Below, one piece after another: positions 6,187 through 12,639 of a stretch of DNA of 19,195 bases. The notes beneath the pieces are model-generated. The model was not told the origin of the DNA, did no database searches, and was given only the letters and a program-made list of their open reading frames with translations. The translations under genes and the position numbers were made by a program. Position 1 is the first letter of the stretch; each line of letters starts with the position of its first letter. The DNA comes from Myxococcales bacterium UBA1238 (lineage in GTDB: Bacteria > Myxococcota_A > Bradymonadia > UBA7976 > UBA1532): positions 87,112-106,306 of the forward strand of contig DBWM01000047.1 in the NCBI GenBank assembly GCA_002309015.1. Reading direction: 5' to 3'.

Positions 6187-6481
6187 GGCGCCGTTTTACA
6201 ACCGGGTGCCCTTTGAAGGTAGTTTTTTGTTGCACAAAAAGCATTTTTTTGAGGCTGAATGAAGAAAAATTAAAACCTCTAACATAGCGTAGTATAAGGA
6301 TTTTTGAGCTTATGCTGCAGCAAAAAAACAACAATCAGTTGTGATAGCTCTTGCAAAATAAAAACAACTATCGTAAAAAGGCGGTGGGGATTGCGATCCT
6401 CTGTGAGTTGGGCGAAGCGGTGAGGGATTTTTTCAAAACCGCCTTTGTCGATGAAACGGTATCTTTTGAAAGGAGTTTCAA
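6187..6481. other. divergent intergenic region with palindrome and alternative leader hairpins
   Basis: This gap between larB (leftward) and the AgmX/PglI-domain gene (rightward) must hold both promoters, but no hexamer pair is convincing. A TATACT (6295-6290, minus) could serve larB. Towards the right gene, AAAGGCGGT (6377-6385) and GCGGT (6417-6421) can each pair with ACCGCCTTT or its first bases (6438-6446), giving two mutually exclusive hairpins about 25 bases before the ribosome site AAAGGAG (6469-6475). A short upstream frame starting at 6351 overlaps the next gene out of frame and has no start signal. Confidence 0.4.
6224..6240. repeat. palindrome TTTTTGT-TGC-ACAAAAA upstream of larB
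   Basis: Perfect 7-base arms with a 3-base centre lie 38 bases before the larB start. It could be an operator or part of the mRNA leader. Low complexity makes chance possible. Confidence 0.35.
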
Positions 6482-6862
6482 ATGTTACGACTCAGCTCTG
6501 TCCTTTTTGCCTGTTTCGCTGGCGCGTTTCTTTTGGCAGGATCTGCGATGTCGCAGGATAAGGCCGAAAACGCGGTCAGCCCCGAACAAATCAAGAACGT
6601 CGTTCAGCAGCATTCCGACGACACCCGCAAATGCTACAGCGATGAGTTGGCTCAAAACCCTGCGCTCGCCGGCAAAATCGTGATCAACTTTGTGGTGGGC
6701 AACGATGGCAAAGTGATCAGCACCAAGATCCTGGAATCGACCATGAATAACGAAAAGGTGGAGCAATGCGTGAGCAACCAGGTCGCCGCGTGGCAGTTCC
6801 CCACCTTTGAAACCAGCGACAAAATCTCCATCGATTACCCCTTCGTCTTCGAAGCCAAGTAA
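6482..6862 (+). CDS. secreted AgmX/PglI C-terminal-domain (TonB-like) protein
   Basis: The 126-residue product has AAAGGAG seven bases before the ATG and a signal peptide ending near residue 24 (AGSAMSQ). The rest is a single domain of the AgmX/PglI C-terminal, TonB-like type: VVQQHSDDTRKCYSDEL, ALAGKIVINFVVGNDGKV, ESTMNNEKVEQCV, and a closing WQFPTF...YPFVFEAK. The two cysteines flanking the domain probably form a disulfide in the periplasm. In Myxococcota and related bacteria this domain usually sits at the end of larger gliding or envelope proteins; here it stands alone with a signal peptide. The exact role is unknown. It is a single gene transcribed away from larB. Confidence 0.82.
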   Translation: MLRLSSVLFACFAGAFLLAGSAMSQDKAENAVSPEQIKNVVQQHSDDTRKCYSDELAQNPALAGKIVINFVVGNDGKVISTKILESTMNNEKVEQCVSNQVAAWQFPTFETSDKISIDYPFVFEAK

Positions 6863-7180
6863 TCTCCCGCCTTTTCTCTTCAAGCCCGCCTCAGGCCCCC
6901 AAGCGGGGCGCGTTCGTAAGCGCCGCCATCAAAAGATTTGAGTTTATGTCTTTGCAGAGCTGCGGTGATGACCGTTTTGACTCTGTCCGCATGAAATCAA
7001 AAATTCTTAAGCGGATTTGCGATTTTGCAATGTTATGTATTGCTTCCGTATGCTTTGTTTGATTTTATAAACTTTTGTCGAATTATAAAACATGTGAAAG
7101 ATAAGATCGATTGTTGCTGAAATTTTTTTTTTTTGATTTAATTATATGCTTAGGAAAAGGTTTTATCAGGAGAGCATGCA
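6863..7180. other. gene-free stretch at the left border of the AT-rich island
   Basis: No supported gene lies here. Up to about 6935 the DNA is GC-rich, with short hairpins such as CCCGC/GCGGG and GGCGC/GCGCC that lack T tails, so termination after the AgmX/PglI gene is uncertain. From about 6940 composition turns AT-rich. Possible promoters for the lipoprotein gene are TTGCTT-18-TTTATA (7040-7069) or TTGATT-19-TATAAA (7059-7089). A run of 12 T lies at 7123-7134. AGGAGAG at 7168-7174 is the ribosome site of the next gene. Confidence 0.5.
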
Positions 7181-8023
7181 ATGATAATTTATAAGCTAAT
7201 ATTTATCTCTCTAATGACATCCATCTTTTGCTTTGGATGCAAGTCTAAACCTGTAGACCCTGAGGAGACTTCCCAATCAACGGATGCTCCTATGGAAAAA
7301 GGCATCGCTTTACCTGACTCCACTCCGGATGATTGGCCTCTCTCTGTTGATGAAATAAGACTTTTGAGGAGAAATCACTTAAAGTTGGAACTTAAGCCCT
7401 GGGAAACATTAGGTTTTCACAATCGCGAAGATATTGTCGATTTAGCTCATAAAACCTTGGCGAGCGATCTCTCTCCGATTGCCCGGGATGTAGTGGATGG
7501 TTTCATTGGTCAGTTGCAGGGCTATGCTTACCAGCTGCTTGGACTCTACGGTTCGCTTGAGGATGCCGAAAGGCATTTCAATGCAGTAAAGGAGATTGTA
7601 CATCAGGGCGGTTTATATGAAGAACCAGCAAGTAATATTGTAAGACATTGGCAGATGTTGCGTTCGCTCGGTTTTTACTTGATGCGCGATCACTTTATGC
7701 CTCAAAAAGAGCGATCATTGATGGTTGAGATAGAAGATTATCTCTTAAGTTGCACCATCATTGGCACGCCTTCTTGCTGGCCGTATCCTGATTACGATAA
7801 TGGTGATGACAGTTTGAGGCGCTATGCATTGAACGCACTTAGTTATAGTTGCAGCGAACGTGCTAAAGAACGGATTAAGACCTATACATCGCTACCGGAA
7901 CCTGATCTCTTTCTTACAGAAGGGCGCTATGATCAAGAAGAGATGGAGAAGATCGAAAAACGCGGCGATGAAATCCGCGCGAAGCTAAGGCCAGTATTGT
8001 CTGAAAAGGATTTGAAAGAGTGA
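7181..8023 (+). CDS. putative lipoprotein of unknown function
   Basis: The 280-residue product has a strong ribosome site (AGGAGAG, six bases before the ATG). Residues 1-19 form a signal peptide leading to a lipobox-like CFGC with the lipidated cysteine at residue 20, then a polar linker (PVDPEETSQSTDAPMEK). The rest looks mainly helical with many charged residues and no motif I recognise; DDWPLSVDEIRLLRRNHLKL and DHFMPQKERSL are characteristic stretches. It ends in a highly charged helix. It overlaps the following lipoprotein gene by one base at most (TGATG), so the two are one operon. Codon use is AT-rich and unlike the flanking genes, which suggests transfer. An activity cannot be named; a partner or inhibitor of the neighbouring metalloprotease is possible. 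Confidence 0.75.
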   Translation: MIIYKLIFISLMTSIFCFGCKSKPVDPEETSQSTDAPMEKGIALPDSTPDDWPLSVDEIRLLRRNHLKLELKPWETLGFHNREDIVDLAHKTLASDLSPIARDVVDGFIGQLQGYAYQLLGLYGSLEDAERHFNAVKEIVHQGGLYEEPASNIVRHWQMLRSLGFYLMRDHFMPQKERSLMVEIEDYLLSCTIIGTPSCWPYPDYDNGDDSLRRYALNALSYSCSERAKERIKTYTSLPEPDLFLTEGRYDQEEMEKIEKRGDEIRAKLRPVLSEKDLKE

Positions 8024-8901
8024 TGATGTTTGATTTTATGCGACGCAACATCTTTATATTGCTTATTCCATTGTGGTTTGCTTGTGAAGAAGGTGATAAA
8101 GGGCTGGAGGTTAAACTCACCGTTGCCGTTTGGCCACGATATAACCCAAGTACTTCGAACACGGGTAATTACTCTCCGACTTTGGAAGATGATGCTGATA
8201 GAGCGTTTTTGAATACAAATAAGCTCTTTTGCAATCAACTAGAGGAAGATAGTCGGACTAAATGCAGTGACGATGTAACTTGTCCAATTACAGTAAGTCG
8301 TAAAAGTATTGTTGAGCTTTTGCCGGCAACGGTAGATAAGCGAGGATTTGACGGTATAGTTGATAAGCGAGTTGCTGACGAATTGTTGCGTTGGAGGCGA
8401 GAGAGGCAAAAGTATGCTGCTTATGCAAATGTAATGGTGATAAAATATATTGATGAATCTTATTATTACGAGGATTCAGATTCTAATAATGAGGGTGCAG
8501 CTGGTTTTACAAAACCTCAGTACGGAGGAATGTTTATAAGTCAGGATTATTTTCATAAGCCACGGAATGTATTGGCGCATGAAATTGGTCATTTGCTCAT
8601 GAATTATGGTTTGGCGTCAATAGATTATTTCAAAGATGGAGCCCATTTAACTTGTAAAGCCGAGATATATGTTTCTGGTCAGAAACACAAAATAAATGAA
8701 AAATATTTTCTCACGGGCTGCGGTGAAAAAAAAGGGGTGCCGAATGATTATTATTTATTCCAACCTGTTTGCGATTGGATGCTTGATCCAGATGATGATG
8801 TAATCACAAAAATAAAGATTGCCGGAGGTGAAGTAAACGAGGTAGATGTTTCTGAGCTTGGTGGCTGCTTTATTGATGAGGATGCATCCGTTTGTATGTA
8901 A
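8023..8901 (+). CDS. putative HEXXH metalloprotease lipoprotein
   Basis: The start is chosen at 8023, where ATG overlaps the previous stop (TGATG); a GTG at 8020 and ATGs at 8026 and 8038 are alternatives. The 292-residue product has a signal peptide with a lipobox-like WFAC (cysteine 21). HEIGHLLMNYG at 186-196 is a zinc-protease HEXXH motif preceded by NVLA, as in many gluzincin or metzincin-like enzymes. It does not match the metzincin HEXXHXXGXXH, because the third position after the second histidine is Met. A glutamate or histidine further on (GAH at about 206-208) or the WML at about 252-254 might complete the site, which is inference. Eight cysteines follow the lipobox (70, 81, 87, 211, 233, 250, 282, 291), suggesting disulfides outside the cytoplasm. 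Family not recognised. Confidence 0.72.
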   Translation: MMFDFMRRNIFILLIPLWFACEEGDKGLEVKLTVAVWPRYNPSTSNTGNYSPTLEDDADRAFLNTNKLFCNQLEEDSRTKCSDDVTCPITVSRKSIVELLPATVDKRGFDGIVDKRVADELLRWRRERQKYAAYANVMVIKYIDESYYYEDSDSNNEGAAGFTKPQYGGMFISQDYFHKPRNVLAHEIGHLLMNYGLASIDYFKDGAHLTCKAEIYVSGQKHKINEKYFLTGCGEKKGVPNDYYLFQPVCDWMLDPDDDVITKIKIAGGEVNEVDVSELGGCFIDEDASVCM

Positions 8902-9233
8902 CAAAACTGTTCAATGGAAATGTGCTCTGGAAACTTAAGTCTTTCTTGTAATTGCATCAATGTGAAAAGCCTGCATGCGTTCATCGAGGGACATTTGCTG
9001 CCCGGCTTCCGTTGGATTGGGTAAGTTAACTAGGGGGAGCAGACGACTCTCCGAAAAATTGCCGTCTGGTATACAAAGCGGGCTCGTTTTCAAATTGAAA
9101 ATTGCTGGCCGCCGCAAAGTTGGGGCGTTTTTCATCCGCAAACGGCTTCGACGAAACGAAAGCGGGTGGGCTCTGTAACTATGGTTTTTTTAAACGAAAA
9201 CGGCGGGAAATCTTTGGAAGGGCAGGCGGGGGA
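8902..9233. other. intergenic stretch between the AT-rich island and htpG
   Basis: I see no supported gene. Short frames exist on both strands (8975-9178 plus, 8935-9141 minus) but lack ribosome sites and family resemblance. Composition rises again from about 8970, marking the right border of the AT-rich island. No GC-rich hairpin with a T tail is visible after the metalloprotease gene or after htpG. Confidence 0.5.
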
Positions 9234-11168
9234 TTACTTGCTCATCAGATCGGCGACGAGCTTGGTGAACTTGGCGGGATCGGGCAGCGGGGAGCCTTCG
9301 GCCAGACAGGCCTGACCGTAGAGCAGATGGGCGTAGTCGGCCAGGGTGATGTCTTTTTGATCCACGTCGAACATCTGCTGCATCTTCGAGAGGATCGGGT
9401 GATCGGGGTTCAGTTCGAGGATCCGCTTCTGGTGCGCGATTTGGGCGTCGGGGTTTTGCGAGAGCATGCGCTCGAGGCCCGGGCTCATGTCGTTGTTGTC
9501 GCCCACCAGGCAGCAGGCCGAAGTGGTCAAACGGTTCGAGATGCGCACTTCCTTCACATATTCGTCGAGGGAAGACTTGATGAGCTCGAGCAGCGAGCTG
9601 TGCGCCTCGGTCTGCGCCTTCAGGTTCTCTTCTGCGGCCTTCTTTTCCTCTTCGGTGCCGAGCTCCACCTGGCCCTTGCCCACCGAGCGCAGCGGCTTGT
9701 CGTCGTACTCCGTGAGATGGTTGACCATGATCTCGTCGACGGCGTCGGTGAGGTAGAGGACCTCGATGCCCTTGTCGCGGAACGCTTCGAGGTGAGGCGA
9801 ACGCTCGACTGCAGCCAGCGACTCGCCCGTGATGTAGAAGATCTCCTTTTGATCCTCTTTCATGCGCGAGACGTATTCCGCAAGCGAGGTGAAGCCGTCG
9901 CCGTTGGTGCTCTTAAACCACAGCAGATCGTGGAGCTTCTTGCCCTGGCTGAAATCGACGGTGCCTTCCTTGATCACGCGGCCGTAGCGCTCCCAGAACT
10001 TTTGGTAGCGATCGCGGTCGTTCTTTTGCAGCTCCGCCAGATGGTCGAGCACCTTCTTGATGATGCGCTCCTTGATCTTGGCCACGCGGCGATCCTGCTG
10101 AAGGATTTCGCGGGAGACGTTGAGCGAGAGATCGGGCGAATCGACCACACCTTTGATGAAGCGCAGCCAGTCGGGGAGCAGTTCGTCGCAGCTCTCCTTG
10201 ATGAGGACGCGGTTCACGTAAAGCTGCAGGCCGTATTTGAGATCGCGGTAGAACAGATCATACGGCGGGCGATCGGGGATGAAGAGCAGCGCGTTGTATT
10301 CAAACGAGCCTTCGGCCTTGAGGGTGAGCGTGTCGAAGGGCGGCTCCCAGTCGTGGGCGATGTGCTTGTAGAACTCGGCGTATTCTTCCTTGGTCACTTC
10401 GGACTGGGCGCGGGTCCAGATCGCCTTCATCGAGTTTAAGGTTTCCCATTTTTCGGTCACCTTCTCCTCGGCGCCCTCGATCTCCTTGCCCTCTTCGTCG
10501 CGCGGCATTTCTTTGCGCACCACAAAGAGCTCGATGGGGTAGGTCACGAAGTCGGAGTACTTTTTGACGGTGCGGCGGACCACCCATTCCTCGGTGAAGT
10601 CTTCGAGGCCGTTTTCGCTGTCGGCGGGCAGCAGGTGGAGCGTGATCGTGGTGCCCTGGGTTTCGCGGGTGGCGTCCTCGATGTCGAATTCGCCGTTGCC
10701 CTTGGAATGCCAGCGGGTCGCAGCCGTTTCGCCCGCGCGGCGCGTGATGACGGTGATGTCGTCCGCAGCCATGAAGCAGGAATAGAAGCCGACGCCGAAT
10801 TGCCCGATCAGCGCGTCCGGTTTGCCCTCAGCCTTCGCCTCGGTGAGTTTTTGCAGGAACTCCTTGGTGCCCGAATGCGCGATGGTGCCCAGGTTCTCGA
10901 TCGCTTCCTGGCGGCTCATGCCGATGCCGTTGTCGTCGATGGTGAGCGTGCGCGCTTCCTTATTCTGCGACAGGCGGATGCGCAGCGGTTCGTCCCCTTC
11001 CTTGAGCTCAGGATGCGTGAGGGTTTCAAAGCGCAGCTTATCGAGGGCATCGGAGGCGTTGGAGATCAACTCGCGGAGGAAGATTTCCTTGGTGGAGTAG
11101 ATCGAGTGGATCATCAGATCGAGGAGCTGTTTGGCTTCGGTCTTAAACTGAAAAGTTTCGTTCGACAT
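9234..11168 (-). CDS. htpG: HtpG, bacterial Hsp90 chaperone
   Basis: The start at 11168 is preceded by AAGGA seven bases upstream and gives the standard N-terminus MSNETFQFKTEAKQLLDLMI; the frame stays open further upstream but without homology. The 644 residues are close to the Escherichia coli protein (624). The N-terminal ATPase shows ELISNASDALDKLRFE (N37, D40), DDNGIGM (79-84), LGTIAHSGTKEF and IGQFGVGFYS (121-130). The middle domain contains DLSLNVSREILQQDR with the catalytic arginine region. The C-terminal dimerisation domain ends before a short helix. HtpG is a cytosolic ATP-dependent chaperone that remodels client proteins with DnaK. It is a single gene with a candidate promoter at 11198-11225. 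Confidence 0.97.
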   Translation of the reverse strand: MSNETFQFKTEAKQLLDLMIHSIYSTKEIFLRELISNASDALDKLRFETLTHPELKEGDEPLRIRLSQNKEARTLTIDDNGIGMSRQEAIENLGTIAHSGTKEFLQKLTEAKAEGKPDALIGQFGVGFYSCFMAADDITVITRRAGETAATRWHSKGNGEFDIEDATRETQGTTITLHLLPADSENGLEDFTEEWVVRRTVKKYSDFVTYPIELFVVRKEMPRDEEGKEIEGAEEKVTEKWETLNSMKAIWTRAQSEVTKEEYAEFYKHIAHDWEPPFDTLTLKAEGSFEYNALLFIPDRPPYDLFYRDLKYGLQLYVNRVLIKESCDELLPDWLRFIKGVVDSPDLSLNVSREILQQDRRVAKIKERIIKKVLDHLAELQKNDRDRYQKFWERYGRVIKEGTVDFSQGKKLHDLLWFKSTNGDGFTSLAEYVSRMKEDQKEIFYITGESLAAVERSPHLEAFRDKGIEVLYLTDAVDEIMVNHLTEYDDKPLRSVGKGQVELGTEEEKKAAEENLKAQTEAHSSLLELIKSSLDEYVKEVRISNRLTTSACCLVGDNNDMSPGLERMLSQNPDAQIAHQKRILELNPDHPILSKMQQMFDVDQKDITLADYAHLLYGQACLAEGSPLPDPAKFTKLVADLMSK

Positions 11169-11197
11169 GGTGCGTTCCTTATCCATAAAGCGGCGCA

Positions 11198-11225
11198 ACC
11201 ATAGAAACGGCTTTTGCAAATGCAA
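11198..11225 (-). promoter_or_regulatory. candidate promoter of htpG
   Basis: On the minus strand TTGCAT (11225-11220) and TATGGT (11203-11198) lie 16 bases apart, 30 bases before the htpG start codon. It fits a housekeeping promoter moderately. A heat-shock sigma-32 form is not clear, although CCTTGCATTT partly resembles its -35 element. Confidence 0.4.
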
Positions 11226-11269
11226 GGGGTTGCCGGATGGGTTTTTACGCTGTGAGGGACAAATCTTTT

Positions 11270-11299
11270 TTGAATGCCTGTGGCGCGGATGGCTACAAT
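11270..11299 (+). promoter_or_regulatory. promoter of the Rpn-like gene
   Basis: TTGAAT (11270-11275) and TACAAT (11294-11299), 18 bases apart, make a good housekeeping promoter. Transcription would begin near 11306, so the GTG at 11319, just after GGACGGAGG (11305-11313), is the likely original start rather than the ATG at 11298. Confidence 0.55.
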
Positions 11300-11318
11300 G
11301 AAAAGGACGGAGGCAGAA

Positions 11319-12239
11319 GTGGAAACTGAAATCAAGCGCTGCACCAAAGATAACGTGTTCACGCATCTCTTCTCGGAGCCCGAGTATTAGTTGCAGCTCT
11401 ATCAATGCCTGCATCCCGAAGACACGTCGACGACCGAAAGAGATCTGAAAACTGTGACTCTGCAGGCCATGGTTGTGGCCCGGCGCATGTATAACGATCT
11501 CGGCTTCATCGTGGGCGATCGCGCGATCATTCTGGTGGAGGAACAGTCGACATGGTCCGTCAATATTGTGTTCCGTGCCCTGAGCTATCTGATTCAGACT
11601 TACTGGGAAAACTTGATTCCCAATCGGCAGCGCATCTATCAGGCCGCGCCCCTCCGCCTGCCAAAGCCGGAACTTTACGTCGTCTACACCGGGCCCAAGG
11701 GCTCGCGTCCCGATGTCATTTCACTGAAATCGCTCTTTTTTGACTCAGCGAAATGCGATGTCGAATCGCAGGAATGCGACGTCGATGCAAAGATTCATGT
11801 CATTTATGACACCACATCCAAAGGCATTCTCTCCGAATACATCGCCTTCTGCCACGAGTTGGATCGCCAGATTCGCATTCACGGGCGCACGCAAAAAGCC
11901 TTTGAAGAGGCGATCCGCATCTGTCAGGATCGCAACATCCTTAAAGAATACCTTGAAAAACGAAAGGAAGAGCTCATGGACATCATGGACTGGCTCTACA
12001 ATCAGGAAGCACTCGACAAAGAGTATCTGGAGGAAGAGCGGCAAAAAGCCCGGGCCGAAGGCGAAGCGCGTGGTGAAGCGCGTGGCGAGGCGCGCGGCAA
12101 GGCTGAAGAGCGACTCTGCTCGATCTCGAATCTGATGGAGTCGATGTCGCTGTCTGCAGAGCAGGCGATGTCGGCCCTTAAAATTCCTCCTGATCAGCGC
12201 GCCTACTACGCCGAACGGCTTTCGCATCCAGCCTCGTAA
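11319..12239 (+). pseudogene. Rpn/PD-(D/E)XK nuclease family gene with an internal amber stop
   Basis: From a GTG at 11319 with a GGAGG site, the frame reads ETEIKRCTKDNVFTHLFSEPEY, then TAG (11388-11390), then LQLYQCLHPED and on to 12239, 306 codons in all. The family (recombination-promoting nuclease, often labelled putative transposase) normally reads through here with Leu (PEYLLQLY), so TTG to TAG is a likely single-base change. The rest is intact: YNDLGFIVGDRAIILVEEQSTWSVN carries the Asp and the Glu-x-Gln of the nuclease core (about D67, E74, Q76), followed by helices and a GEAR-repeat tail. A TTG directly after the stop (11391) could restart translation and give a 282-residue protein without the first 24 residues. 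Thus it is either a recent pseudogene or a truncated active gene. Confidence 0.75.
12060..12098 (+). repeat. 12-base tandem repeat in coding sequence (GEAR units)
   Basis: Three and a quarter copies of GGCGAAGCGCGT, with third-position changes, encode GEARGEARGEARG within the C-terminal tail of the Rpn-like protein. Such charged repeats are usual before the C-terminal tip in this family, and copy number may vary by slippage without breaking the frame. Confidence 0.8.
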
Positions 12240-12308
12240 CGCCCGCCTTTTCGGGTCCGTCACGTCATCTTTACCCGCTCTGCTGTCGGGGGCCGCTCTT
12301 CAATGGGG

Positions 12309-12337
12309 TTGACAATCGCCCCTAAAGCTCGTTCTTT
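12309..12337 (+). promoter_or_regulatory. candidate promoter of the nfu-like gene
   Basis: A perfect -35 TTGACA (12309-12314) is followed after 17 bases by TTCTTT (12332-12337), a poor -10. It lies 30 bases before the start codon at 12368. The good -35 and exact spacing support it; the -10 does not. Confidence 0.4.
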
Positions 12338-12367
12338 GCGTCCAAACGAGAGCCTTCGAGGTGCATT

Positions 12368-12622
12368 ATGCGCGAAAAGCTACAAGAGTTGATGGATGTC
12401 AAGCTGAACCCCGCCATCGAGTCGCACGGGGGATCGATCGAGATCGTCGATTATGCCAATCACATCGCGTACGTGAAGATGAACGGCGGCTGCCAGGGCT
12501 GTGCCTCATCGGCCGACACACTCAAGCATGGTGTGGAGCGCATGATTCGACAGGTTTACCCCGAAGTCGCCGAAGTGCGCGACGAGACCGATCACGCATC
12601 CGGTGAGCATCCCTACTGCTGA
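12368..12622 (+). CDS. Nfu-type (NifU C-terminal domain) Fe-S cluster protein
   Basis: This 84-residue protein is a stand-alone NifU C-terminal domain. Such proteins hold a [4Fe-4S] cluster between two subunits through a CXXC motif and pass it to apo-enzymes. Visible are an N-terminal helix with LNPAIESHGGSIEIVDY, the strand VKMNGGCQGCASS with the CQGC motif at about 43-46, and the closing helix TLKHGVERMIRQVYPEVAEV. The tail ends in HPYC, an extra terminal cysteine. GAGGTG four bases before the ATG serves as ribosome site. The transporter gene follows after 17 bases, probably in the same transcript. Clients may include iron-sulfur proteins elsewhere in the genome. Confidence 0.9.
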   Translation: MREKLQELMDVKLNPAIESHGGSIEIVDYANHIAYVKMNGGCQGCASSADTLKHGVERMIRQVYPEVAEVRDETDHASGEHPYC

Positions 12623-12639
12623 TCCCGCCTTCTTCCCTT

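Noticed and set aside
6351..6683. Frame upstream of and overlapping the AgmX/PglI-domain gene
   Set aside because: It starts at a TTG without a ribosome site and overlaps the well-supported gene out of frame.
8935..9178. Short frames on both strands between the metalloprotease gene and htpG
   Set aside because: They have no ribosome site, no signal sequence and no recognisable family. A decayed gene cannot be excluded but is not supported.
9102..10439. 445-codon open frame on the plus strand opposite htpG
   Set aside because: It is antisense to an unmistakable htpG, reads as Val/Leu/Asp/Gly/His-rich noise typical of shadow frames in GC-rich genes, and has no ribosome site.
11169..11414. 82-residue N-terminal extension of HtpG
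   Set aside because: It shows no homology. The standard HtpG start at 11168 has a good ribosome site, and the extension would cross the promoter of the divergent gene.
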